NCBI GenBank assembly: GCA_012064385.1
Contig: QRDG01000851.1
Location: forward strand, 186,001 to 250,000
Source: Puccinellia tenuiflora
Taxonomy: Eukaryota; Streptophyta; Magnoliopsida; Poales; Poaceae
Reading direction: 5' to 3'
DNA: 64,000 nucleotides
Both the position numbers and the translations under genes were made by a program. Numbering within the stretch: position 1 is the first letter of the stretch; every line of letters starts with the position of its first letter. A model generated the notes under the pieces. The model made no database searches. It saw nothing but the letters and a program-made list of their open reading frames with translations, and was not told where the DNA came from. Shown here one piece after another: positions 54,674 through 64,000 of the stretch.

Positions 54674-57370
54674 ACGCGTCCGGGCCAAACAGCTCCGCTA
54701 ACTCGCCAAGGGAAGATGGAGGCTGCGCCTTGGGAAACACACTGCCATGGAGGCAGGTCAGCGCATCCTTGGCCTTCGATAGGAGACTGCCTGTCTGGCC
54801 ACCGATACCCTCCAGGGCAACCAGAGCACCCTCCAAGTCCTCGGGAAGAGCTTGGCTGCTGCTGCCCGCAGGAGCACCCAAGTACCCTGGCCGAAAATGA
54901 AGAGGGACAAATTCACAAAAGAAGAAAGAACAACAGCAAGACAAAGAATATAAGGACGGGACGTTGGGCGAACCTGACAAGGAGTTCGCGACAGCCCAAA
55001 GTCGCTGGGCGGCTACTTTCTCCCGCTTCTCGGCTTCCTCCCTGGCGAATCTCGCGGCGTCATCCGCCCGCGCACGGGCATCGGCGTCGGCGGAGTCGAG
55101 CTTCCCCTTCAACTCGTAGGACTGCAGCGCGGCGTCATCTCTCTTGCGCTGGACTCGCGCAAGGGATTCTACAGATAGTACACAATAAGGAAGAAGCATA
55201 ATAGAAGAGCTAAGCTGAACAAATAGGAGAAGTCTACCTTGCAGTTCAGCAGACTGTTGGCTGAGCCGGGCAACCTCCGCTTCCATGACGGCATAGCGGC
55301 GGCCTATACCCAGCAGGTCGCGCATAACCGGCTGCGAAGGCACAAAGAAAAAGTTAGACGCCTGATTCTGAGTCCATACCCGACTGTGCGAAGCCGCATA
55401 TGGACTCGGGGGCTACTCCCATCGGGAGCGCTGTCGCGCACCCGATCATACAAAGAGCACAAGACAAAATCAAAGAAAGTGGCTTGAGTCTATACCCGAC
55501 TATAAATAGTCGCATATAGACTAGGGGGCTACTCCCATCGGGAGCGCTTGTGCGCACCCGACAACAGAAAACAAAGACCAAAAAACTTACGTGCTCGGCT
55601 GACGCCAACGGAGGAGCGCTGACGACGGTGACAAGGTCATCACCAGGGGCAGTCGCTGCAGAAGTGTTCACCGCATTGGCGTGGCTGGGCGATGGTGGAG
55701 GAGCCATGGTACCCTTTAAACCAGGGTGTGCGCTCTCGCACTCCTCTTCTGGCTTGCTCATGTCCGGTTGAGGGTGTTTCTCACCGGAGGAGTCGCTGGA
55801 AAAGGACAATAGAATTACTCAAAAAAAGTACAAAACATCAAGGTTGCAAAAAAAGAAACAGAAGAAGCAAGGTGTCGACTTACGAGCTCAGCTCAGTCAG
55901 GAGGACGTTGGGGTCGAAGAAGTCCGAGGAAATGCGGGCCCTTTTTGACGGAGGGGCCGCGGGACCTTGCACCGGCGCAGTCTCGTCGTCGGGGCAAGCA
56001 GGAGGCGAAGACGAGCCGGAGTCGTCGGCGCCGGCATTCTGCTGCGATTTCCTTGGCAGCTTCGAGCTGGCGTGACGGACTCGCTTCCGGCGGGTCTCCA
56101 GCGGAACATCATCGCTGTCCGCACCTTCTGCGTCATCGGGTGACACAGCGGAGGAGACAGAGATGTCCTGCTCATCAGGATCCACCCGCAAGTCTGGGAC
56201 AACGGATGTGCCCTTACCCTCGGGCAGCGGTGGCAAACTAACAAAAGTGGAGAACCCCTTCAAAGGGCAACAGTAAAAAGGTTGAGATTAGGCCAAAAGG
56301 AATGTTGATTCAAAACAAGCAGTAAAAACCACATGATTACCTCAGGCACAGGATGCTCCGTACTGAAGGGGGTGACCGGCGGATCGAAGACGTGCGCCTC
56401 ACCAACCTTCAACATGGTCAGAGCGCACACGCGAGCCTCGACTTCACCCGCCGAAAGCTCCTCTGCAGAATGCGTGTCGCGTCCGCGACACCAACGTACT
56501 CATACTGCGGGTGCTCCCGAGCCTGAATAGGGTGCACGCGCCATTTGATAAACGTGGCGATCAGGTGCACCCCGTTCACCTCCTTGCCCGCGGTCTTCAA
56601 CAACGCGGACACACGAGACAACAACGGGGACGCTTCCTTGGCCTCCTGGACGTCGGGTCGGTGCGACCACGAGTTCTTCTTCTTCACGATGACGCCGCCT
56701 TGGAACGGCGGCACTCCGTACAACTGTCCCGGCTTGCAGATGTCGGAGACGTAGAACCACTTCTTCCTCCAGTTTTGCACGGACTCGAGCTGCTTCAGGT
56801 CGAAGTAGTCGATGTCCCCACACGTCTGGATCCCGAAGCCACCGATAGGATACACGCCGCGAGAGCCGGCGTTGCGCTTCACGTTGAAGATCCGCTGCCA
56901 CAACCCCCTGTGCGGGTTTATCCCGAGGAAACACTCGCACAAGATGATGAAGCAGGAGATGTGGAGCATGGCGTTGGGGGTGAAGTCGTGCAGCTGTACG
57001 CCGTATGCGTACATCAAGCCGCAGAAGAATTCGTGAATAGGGAAGGCGAATCCCCTGTTCACGAAGTCGACGAAGCAGACGCGCTCGTTGTCTCGGGGAC
57101 GAGGGGAAACCTTGTCGCCGGGAGCCCGTGTCTTCATCTTCTCCAACGACGGCAGGTGGCCGTCGCGGCGCAGCACCTCAACTGGCGCAGCACCTCAACT
57201 GGCGCTCGGTCACGGAAGACCATTGCCAGTCGCCGTGCACCTTCTTCAGATCGCCCGCCGCGGTGGCGTCGGTGGCGGCGGCAGCGGCGGCGGTTCCGGT
57301 GGTCTTCTTGCTGCTGGTCTTCTTCGTCGTGGCGGCGCGCGGAGGAACCAAGCTCTCTTGCTCTCTGTGT
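54674..57370 (-). pseudogene. PF04195-type 'putative gypsy type transposon' gene, multi-exon, truncated
   Basis: The first exon (to about 56341) encodes the PF04195 domain common in grass transposon proteins: KMKTRAPGD, FVDFVNRGFAFPIHEF, CECFLGI and FNVKRNAGSRGVYP. Inferred exons by open frame and GT/AG: about 57370-56341, 56239-55884, 55795-55591, 55331-55238, 55168-54974 and 54886-54674. Exon 2 has an acidic region and a basic RRKRVRH patch; exons 4-5 give an Ala/Glu-rich coiled coil. Breaks: no ATG in frame at the start, a 17-bp tandem duplication near 57168-57201 that shifts the frame just before the domain, a small deletion near 56468, and loss of the 3' end at 54674, where the SIRE LTR fragment begins inside a codon run. 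Such genes ride in Tat-type gypsy elements; role unknown. Confidence 0.75.
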
Positions 57371-57470
57371 TGGCCAGAAGGACGGCTGCAGGGCGCAAGA
57401 AGAAGAAGGATGAACTGGGCGGTGAGAATGGGGATTTTTCACCCCATCGCCCATACATCCCTATTTATCC

Positions 57471-57478
57471 CGCAGGGC
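57471..57478 (-). promoter_or_regulatory. TATA-like box upstream of the PF04195 gene
   Basis: GGGATAAATAGGGATG on the minus strand, about 100 bp before the first recognisable codons. Confidence 0.45.
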
Positions 57479-57479
57479 A

Positions 57480-57880
57480 AGTAAATCTTCGCCCTTGATT
57501 TTCGCATCGTGCGGCACGGCGAAGATCACACCCTACACGTGGCGAGCGTAGAGGGCAACCGTCGTGGGCTGCATCGCCCACTACGCACGGGAAACGAGGA
57601 GACCATCAGCATGGCGCCGCATAAAATTCTCGGCGTGTGCTCAAAACTGACGCGATGACACGTCCTGTCATTTCGTGGCAGGCCAAGCGGCAGAGCGCAT
57701 CAGTTGTGATGAGCACACCAATGACGTCATCAATGAGGTAATCCAAGGTCAGCTTTCATTCAAATCCTTCACAACACACTCGACCTAATACATCTTCGGG
57801 TCCTGAAGGCACTCGACTAAATGTCGTAAACTCCATGTTACTCCCATCGGAAGCAAAAAATTCTCAGAGCAATCTACAAG
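57480..57880. other. Upstream region of the PF04195 gene
   Basis: Moderately GC-rich, with GTGTGCTCA / TGAGCACAC facing each other at about 57635 and 57710. No coding frame. It may be the promoter or a retroelement boundary. Confidence 0.35.
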
Positions 57881-59453
57881 GTGATGGTGGATATTAATAA
57901 TTTGGGTGGTGCCCTAAGCGAAGGCGGAATTGTAGCTAGTAGCAGTTTTCCCTCAATTAAAGAACCGAGGTTTATCGAACCAGTAGGACTTTGAAATCAA
58001 CATCGAGGTGAATGTTGAAGATCTCTGGCGCTTAACCTTCAACAGACGTGGACCTGCACACACTCAACCAAAATACTTTGTCCCCAACGGCGGAGAGGTT
58101 GTCAATCTCTCCGGTCTCGCAGAACACAAAGCGGTTAATTGTATGATGAAATAGATAAATATGAAAAGTGACCAGAGGAGTAATGATAATTAAAAGCAAG
58201 TAAATGAGGTTGAAAACAATGTAAAAATATGGACCGGGGGCCATGGGTTCACTAGTGGAGTCTCTCAAGTAGATAAAATATGCATGTGATGGGTGAACGA
58301 ATTACAGCTAGGCAATTGACAAGATCATGACACAAACCCAATTTAGCTATGACAAAAAGGACATGATAATATTTATGGAGGCATCACGATAAGGAACAAA
58401 GACCGTTGAGTCGAACTGCGTCTTTGTCTAAATAGTCCACCGTGGGATCGCTATCCAGCCTGTCACCCAACGGTATTAAGTTGCAAGCAACAGACAATTG
58501 CATTAAGTAAAGTGCATGATGTAAGCAATACTAATATCAAAATAGACATTAACACCGCTATTTTACCCTTAGTAGCAACAGCACACCCTCGCCCTTAGAC
58601 GTTTCTATCACTCGTGCCCAGGAACAAAAGGGGGCATGAACCCACTATCTAACATAAATACCCTCTCTTGGAGATACACACAATCACTTGGCCAAAGTAA
58701 CTACGCACATCAGAGAGCATGCAAGAACATAAATCACTCATATAAGAATCATGCACAATCTGAACATAACTTCATAATCCATCGGATCCCAGTAAACACA
58801 TCACATAGCATTACAATAATCGATCTTGATCATGTTAGGCAGCTCACAAGATCATAAGACATGAAGCACAAGAGGGAGAGACTACCAACTAGCTACTGCC
58901 ATGGACCCGTAGTCCAAGGTGAGACTACTCACAAATCATCCCGGAGGAAGGTATGTCGATGAAGAGCCCTCCGGGATCGATCTCCCCTCCGGCAGAGTGC
59001 CGGGATCAGCAGATTGGACCCCGAACTAGGGTTTTCGGTGACGGCGCGTCGGGGTCGAGTTTCTAGAAAATAATCGCCGCCTCGACGTTTTTAGGTTAAT
59101 TGTGATTTTATAGGAGTCAGAGGGGGCCGAGGAGGTGCCCACAGTGCAGGGGCGGGCCCCACCTGCGGGTCCCCCCCAGGCCGCGGCAGCTGCCCGCGTG
59201 CGCCCTGTGGGACGCCTCCGAGGCTGCCCTTCGGACTCCGTCTTCGTCTTGGCGTAAAAATAATCCCCGTAAATTTTCGTCCAAATCCGAGAATATTTCC
59301 AGAAGTAAATTTCTGAAACAAAAAGACAGCAAAAATAGGGAACTGGCACTGGGCATCTTGTCAATAGGTTAGTCCGACAATGTCACAAAACTAGCATGGA
59401 TCACTCAAAAATTATAGATACGTTTGAGACGTATCAGCATCCCAAAGCTTAAC
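57880..59453 (-). mobile_element. 3' LTR end of an unclassified retroelement (TGATACGTCTC family)
   Basis: Minus strand: the LTR starts TGATACGTCTCAAACGTATC at 59436, preceded by a purine-rich GCTTTGGGATGC (59437-59448), like a polypurine tract. The body shows the order familiar from a very abundant Triticeae repeat: CTAACCTATTGACAAG, a CCCAGTGCCAGTT piece, a GC-rich segment, CCGGAGGGGAG, and later GTTCGATAAACCTCGG. The lower boundary is unclear. Its internal part is cut off by the chromovirus at 59454, only 17 bp beyond the LTR. Confidence 0.6.
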
Positions 59454-62400
59454 CGTAGCGCCCCGACCCCAAAACTATACAGTGAAGCATTGTGCAACAG
59501 ACATCGCTACCCCGTATAGTAGAGAGATCAAGACTTGTGGAACAAACTGGTACATTGCATGACTCTACGACACAAAACATATAGCAACTCATATAATGAG
59601 AAGAATACAAATATTACACATCAACAGGATCACGGATCCAACAATACATCAAGCGGAAGCGGGTAGTGTTGTCTAACAACAAGAAGCAAAATATATGGCC
59701 TAAGAGGCCTACAATAAACATCACCAAAGCCATCTTGTTCCACGGTCCCAAGCTGCCACCTGGGAACCCCAGACTAGTAGTCGACATCAACGAAGAACCC
59801 ACCTAGTTGCTCGGTGTCATCCTCCTCTGAAATACAAAATCATAGAGGCAGCAAAGAGAGACTGAGTACGATGTACTCGCAAGTTTAGTAGGGCGATATA
59901 GGCCCAATGACTGACGGAGGCTCTAAAGCTTTATATGTATTTCTTTTGCATAAAGCTAAGTTTTCATAAACCGAAACATAAGTGACACAAGGCATTCGTC
60001 TACTCAGAATAGTTTTCAAAAGGGGTAAGAGAGTAACATTTGTCATCATTGGTTCTCATCGAACCCTTTTGTAACCATCACCACTCATCTCCACCAAAGG
60101 CACTCCCTCGAATCACCCTCGAGGAAATGAACCTTTTACACACACGTTGAGTTGCAACCTTTAGCTGCCAAATTAAATAATTAAGGTTAAGATTCTCTAT
60201 GATCCCGTAATCCGTTCCCAAGGCGTCCATAACCGCGGACACGGCTTTTCGAAAAGATTTACCCTGCAGAGGTGTACTAATTTACCCACCGGTACCGTCC
60301 GGCTCACCTGATTGGTCCTCTTCCAGGGAAGACCGGCGAGTGGGCGCGGTTAAACCTTTACCTCACGTGGGAATATCCAAGAGTCATCTGTGGCCACAGG
60401 ACAGGTTCAGCGCTCCCAGCGCCCTGCCCCATCGCCACGTCCTAAACACAAATCCTCATCAACATCATCTTTTCCACTCACACGCAAATGGAAAACGAAC
60501 TAGAGGACCCTTGGATACACCCGCACAAGTTATTCAGTTAAAGGGGATTCCATATGTCCACACCAATGGCAGCACGCTCAGACCTTGGTTCTAGAGACAA
60601 GAACTCGCACCTAGGGGCAAGAGTGAGGCAAAACACCATCCCCGATGGCAACTCACCCAAGCCTTTTTAGCAAATTAATTAAGCACCCCACATATCCACC
60701 AAGTCCGCATCATTCCATCGACATCAACAATTATGGAAATAAATAACGGACACAACTAAAATTAACTAAGCATGGCTAAGCATAGCTAAGCATATAAACC
60801 CAACAACTAGATTATTGTCTCAGGCCAACACATCATCTCTAGGGTTCATAGGTAGGGATACATGTGATTGGCTCGGGGATAATATGCATTCATAGGACAC
60901 TCTATATTTTGATCAAAGAGACATTTGAATCGCATGCAATATTATGGTGGATAAAATAAGTTGATAAAATCATAGGATGCTACAATGCCAAGAAGGTTAG
61001 GTTATCTCTTGCCTTGCTGCCCGGGCGCGTAGTACTGCTCGTCGGGGTAAGTCGGGGTGACCTCAACTCCGGAATCTATCGATACCCAAAAATAACACAA
61101 AGAACAAATAAATCACACGAGGACAAGTGCAATGCTCAGTCACATGATGACATGTCAAATTCATGCAAGGATAACATCATATAATTTAAATAGCAACATT
61201 AAATAGGGAGCCAAATAATTAGTGCAACTATTTGGAAACAACCCCATATTTATCTTAGTGGCCACAATCCTTATAAATTATCAAATTATTAGAGAAGTGG
61301 CTCAAATATGCATGAACAGGACATGAATGGGTAGGGTTCGTCATTCCGATCATTTTGGTACTTTATTTGTAAAGTTTGGAGCACCGACGAATAAATAGCA
61401 ATTTAAATAAATAAAAGAATTTCATTCATTTAATCAATTTATGAATAATATCAAATATGAATTTGTGATAATGACATGATATCAGCATGGTTGAGTAGCA
61501 TTTGACAAGAGGATCACATTGATAGTTTGTTCATAATTTTTGGACCAAGATTTGAAAAGTTATCAAATATATGAATTTAACATATTCTGTTTTTACTGTT
61601 GCAGGCCGGCCCACAGGTCGGCCCAGGCCGGGGTGCAGGCCGGGCCAGTGGCAGAGGGAGCCGGCCTCAAAGCCGGCCCAACCCGGGGCGCAGACCGGGG
61701 TCCAGCCAGAGGGAACCGGCCTCATGGCCGGCCCAGACCTGGCGTTAGGCCGGGCAGTGGCCCGAGGGGGCCGGTCTCCCGGCCGGCCCAGGCCGGGCGC
61801 CAGGCCGATCAAGCGGGGCACGCGCGCGGCGGCACCCGACGGTGAACGGCCGGCGACGACCGGGCTCCGGCGGCGATACGCGGACACTGGCGTGCGCAAC
61901 GCGTGTGCCGCGTGAAGGCGGAGCTAGCATGCTTGCTCGTGGGCGGAGGAGAGGTGCAGGGTGTCGTGAGCGTGCGCGACGGGCGGCGGCCACGGCGGAC
62001 GGCCGAGGGAACACGCACGACGGCGAAGCCACAGAGCAGGAGGAGGGAGGAGGGGATGTCTCGGAGGACGGGCGCTCACCCCTGGACACGCACGGGTGCT
62101 CGCCGGAGGCAGCGGAGGTCGAGGGCGACGGCGATTTGGCGAGGACGACGACGGTGAGCGGCGAACGGCGTCGGAGAAAACCGAACGATTAGATCGCGTC
62201 AGGCCCTCCCATCAAGCGGGCGTCGGTGGGGAAGATGGAGGGCGGCCCGGCGGTGCTCCTCCTGGCTTCGATTTGCTCGGGACAGCGGCTGTCGACGGCG
62301 GGGCGCGGTGGCCGACAGCGGCGACGACGGCGGAGAAAAATAGCTAGGGTTAGGGTTCACTCGTGGAGAGGAAAAGAGGGGAAAGCAGGTCGCGGGGCAG

Positions 62401-63201
62401 GTGGGCGTCCTCGACAGGTTCTTGACCACCAGGGCGCTGCGGCCGGGCGGCATGGCCCTTGGCCACCTCGGCGGCATGGAGCCAGTGCGCCATGGTGCAC
62501 AGTGAGAAGAGAGGGGAGAGAGGGAGACTGACAGAGGGCCCCACTAGTCAGATTTTCAAACATTTCCAAATTTTTGTTTTTCCTTTTTAGTTCAGCAACT
62601 TCAGGGATTTAAAAGAGGCACTAAAACATGTTTATAAAATCTGGACAAATTCACATAGGCTCCATTTAAGTTTTTAAACTTCCACAAAAATTGGTGAGGT
62701 CAAATAAATTAATTTGACCAACATTTGTTCCTAGTTTTTAAATAGGGTAAATTGGAGCAATTTCCAAAATGTATTTAATTGGGGCATTTTAACAATTCCA
62801 AAAATCATGAAAATTTTCATGGAGACTCTCACAACCATATTGAGAGTCCCCATTATTTTAGTTTGAATTTTTGGAAGTTCTAACTTGGTTCCAAAAATAG
62901 GAATTGAATTCAGCCAATTTCAACTCTCATGTCATTTCTCATTTGACAAAAACTGAAAAGTGAGAAATTGTTATACAATGCAAAGCTGGAACTCCTGAAC
63001 AATTTGGAGGTTCATTTAGTTGGTTTCCAAGTTTGGCATTTTCATTGGTTGGATGTTGAGAAGTTTGGGCTTCCCATTTCAATTTTTTTCCAAGTGAAAG
63101 TTTGAAATGGCCAAAATGCATATGGATGCTATGATGCAAACATGGAAACAAAAAGTGGAAAAATTCTCCGTATTTTTCATTACCAAGTTGGGGCTGTTAC
63201 A
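59454..63201 (-). repeat. 3' LTR of the second chromovirus
   Basis: About 3.75 kb. The start TGTAACAGCCCC at 63201 is firm. The end near 59454 (GGGGCGCTACG) is inferred from the change to the neighbouring repeat; the usual final CA is mutated. A GC-rich leader (61600-62550) contains several ATG frames that are not genes. Confidence 0.75.
61604..61800. repeat. GC-rich imperfect tandem repeat (GGCCGGCCCA units)
   Basis: Four units of about 55-67 bp, each starting near GGCCGGCCCA (about 61604, 61671, 61726 and 61781) and holding CAGGCCGGG- and GAGGG-ACCGG-type pieces. It lies in the LTR leader and is likely to form strong RNA structure. Confidence 0.6.
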
Positions 63202-63237
63202 ATTCTACCCCCCTTACAGGAATCTCGTCCCGAGATT

Positions 63238-64000
63238 CTAGGCTTGAGTGAAGAAGGCGGGGTATTCCTGACGAAGACTGGTTTCTCGCTCCCATGTTGC
63301 TTCTTCCTCGGAATGGTTGGACCATTGAACTTTTAGGAACTTGATAGACTGGTTGCGGGTTTTCCTCTCCGCTTCATCCAAGATGCGGATAGGATGCTCG
63401 CGATAGGTCAAGTCCTCCTGAATGTCCAGTGCCTCATGGTCAACCCCACGGATTGGATCCTTGAAGCACCGGCGGAGTTGGGAAACATGGAAAACATCAT
63501 GCACATCCGGGAAGTTGGAGGGTAGCTCAAGTTGATAGGAGAGATCTCCTCGTTTGGCTAGGACGGTGAAAGGGCCAACATAGCGAGGTGCCAATTTGCC
63601 CTTGACTCCAAAGCGACGAACGCCTCGGAGAGGAGAGACTCGGAGATAAGCTTTATCACCAATTTCATAGTGAACCTCTTGATGGTGCTTGTCATAATAG
63701 CTTTTCTGGCGGGATTGAGCAGCCTTGAGATTATCCCGAATGACACGGACTTTCTCTTCGGCTTCGTTGATCACATCCGGACCGAAGAGTGGCCTCTCTC
63801 CGGTTTCAGACCAATTGAGGGGAGTCCGGCATTTCCTCCCATAGAGGACCTCAAAGGGAGCCATTTGCAAACTGGCTTGATAGCTATTGTTGTAGGAAAA
63901 CTCGGCGAGAGGGAGGTATTGTTCCCAACCTTTGCCGAAGGAGATGACACATGCCCGAAGCATGTCCTCAAGAACTTGGTTCACCCTTTCAGTTTGACCG
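63238..64000 (-). CDS. pol C-terminus of the second chromovirus: integrase and chromodomain-like tail (partial)
   Basis: Open from the window edge to a TAG at 63238. It begins within the integrase core at the catalytic Glu region (GQTERVNQVLEDML), continues through LAEFSYNNSYQ and MAPFEVLYGR, then the GPY/F-type C-terminal module (FGVKGKLAPRYVGPF) and DVFHVSQLRRC. It ends with a chromodomain-like tail (FLKVQWSNHSEEEATWE). Integrase inserts element DNA and the tail can steer insertion to chromatin marks. About 250 codons are unbroken, so this copy is better preserved here than the chromovirus at 4557. The real start lies outside the window; the first in-window Met-like codon is not a start. 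Confidence 0.9.
   Translation of the reverse strand, partial: GQTERVNQVLEDMLRACVISFGKGWEQYLPLAEFSYNNSYQASLQMAPFEVLYGRKCRTPLNWSETGERPLFGPDVINEAEEKVRVIRDNLKAAQSRQKSYYDKHHQEVHYEIGDKAYLRVSPLRGVRRFGVKGKLAPRYVGPFTVLAKRGDLSYQLELPSNFPDVHDVFHVSQLRRCFKDPIRGVDHEALDIQEDLTYREHPIRILDEAERKTRNQSIKFLKVQWSNHSEEEATWERETSLRQEYPAFFTQA

Larger units (their letters stand above)
59454..64000 (-). mobile_element. Second chromovirus (Tekay/Del-like), 3' portion
   Basis: Minus-strand element entering from the right window edge. The end of pol (63238-64000) is followed by a polypurine tract (TGTAAGGGGGG on the minus strand, 63208-63218) and a 3' LTR from 63201 (TGTAACAGCCCC) to about 59454. Gene content and LTR style resemble the chromovirus at 4557, but the sequence differs, so it is another family of the same clade. 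Confidence 0.85.

Noticed and set aside
61531..62569. Several GC-rich frames in the 61.5-62.6 kb block
   Set aside because: Tandem-repeat and GC-rich LTR leader; no domain and frames on both strands equally long.

Overview
The window is repeat-dense nuclear DNA from a grass, most likely a pooid (wheat, barley, oat or ryegrass group). The evidence is long-LTR chromoviruses, an Angela/BARE-type copia LTR, a SIRE/Maximus-type copia element, CACTA transposons with subterminal inverted motifs, a Stowaway MITE and a tRNA-derived SINE. No prokaryotic, organellar, tRNA or rRNA gene was seen. The species cannot be fixed from sequence alone. All calls were made by eye, without alignment or database search.

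The only apparent host genes are three intronless, minus-strand, nepenthesin/CND41-like aspartic proteases at 265-1659, 2423-3805 and 28422-29786. They are tandem paralogues. The second and third also share promoter and 3' flanking sequence, so they come from a duplication later forced apart by about 24 kb of transposons. Gene 1 has both catalytic motifs. Gene 2 has lost the Gly of its second motif. Gene 3 has lost a conserved Cys.

Layout. 4350-4556: piece of a CACTA terminus. 4557-20537: a complete but mutated Ty3/gypsy chromovirus with ~4.85-kb LTRs, an intact extra ORF (9607-10824) ahead of gag, and gag-pol broken by several frameshifts and stops. 20538-28421: unassigned DNA with a 65-bp tandem/inverted repeat, a Stowaway MITE, a SINE-like unit, a GC-rich retroposon-like block and a ~96-bp degenerate satellite array. 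30233-40023: a CACTA element (3-bp duplication CCA) that contains a very young gag-only copia element (30960-39132, 5-bp duplication GAGAG). The copia LTR carries a striking heat-shock-element array. 40027-41897: Athila-like gypsy fossil. 41898-54673: SIRE/Maximus-like gag-only composite (LTR-internal-LTR-internal-LTR), with a second CACTA element in one internal copy and the matching empty site in the other. 54674-57370: minus-strand, multi-exon gene fragment of the 'putative gypsy type transposon' (PF04195) kind. 57880-59453: LTR of an unclassified retroelement. 59454-64000: 3' end of a second chromovirus, running off the window.

Most promising for follow-up are the heat-shock-type promoter array in the young copia LTRs, the intact extra ORF of the chromovirus, the filled/empty CACTA site pair, the dimeric satellite array, and the decaying catalytic residues of the protease array. 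Neither long LTR element at 4557 or 41898 has matching target duplications, and both are followed on the right by the same nine bases, so these joins deserve an assembly check.
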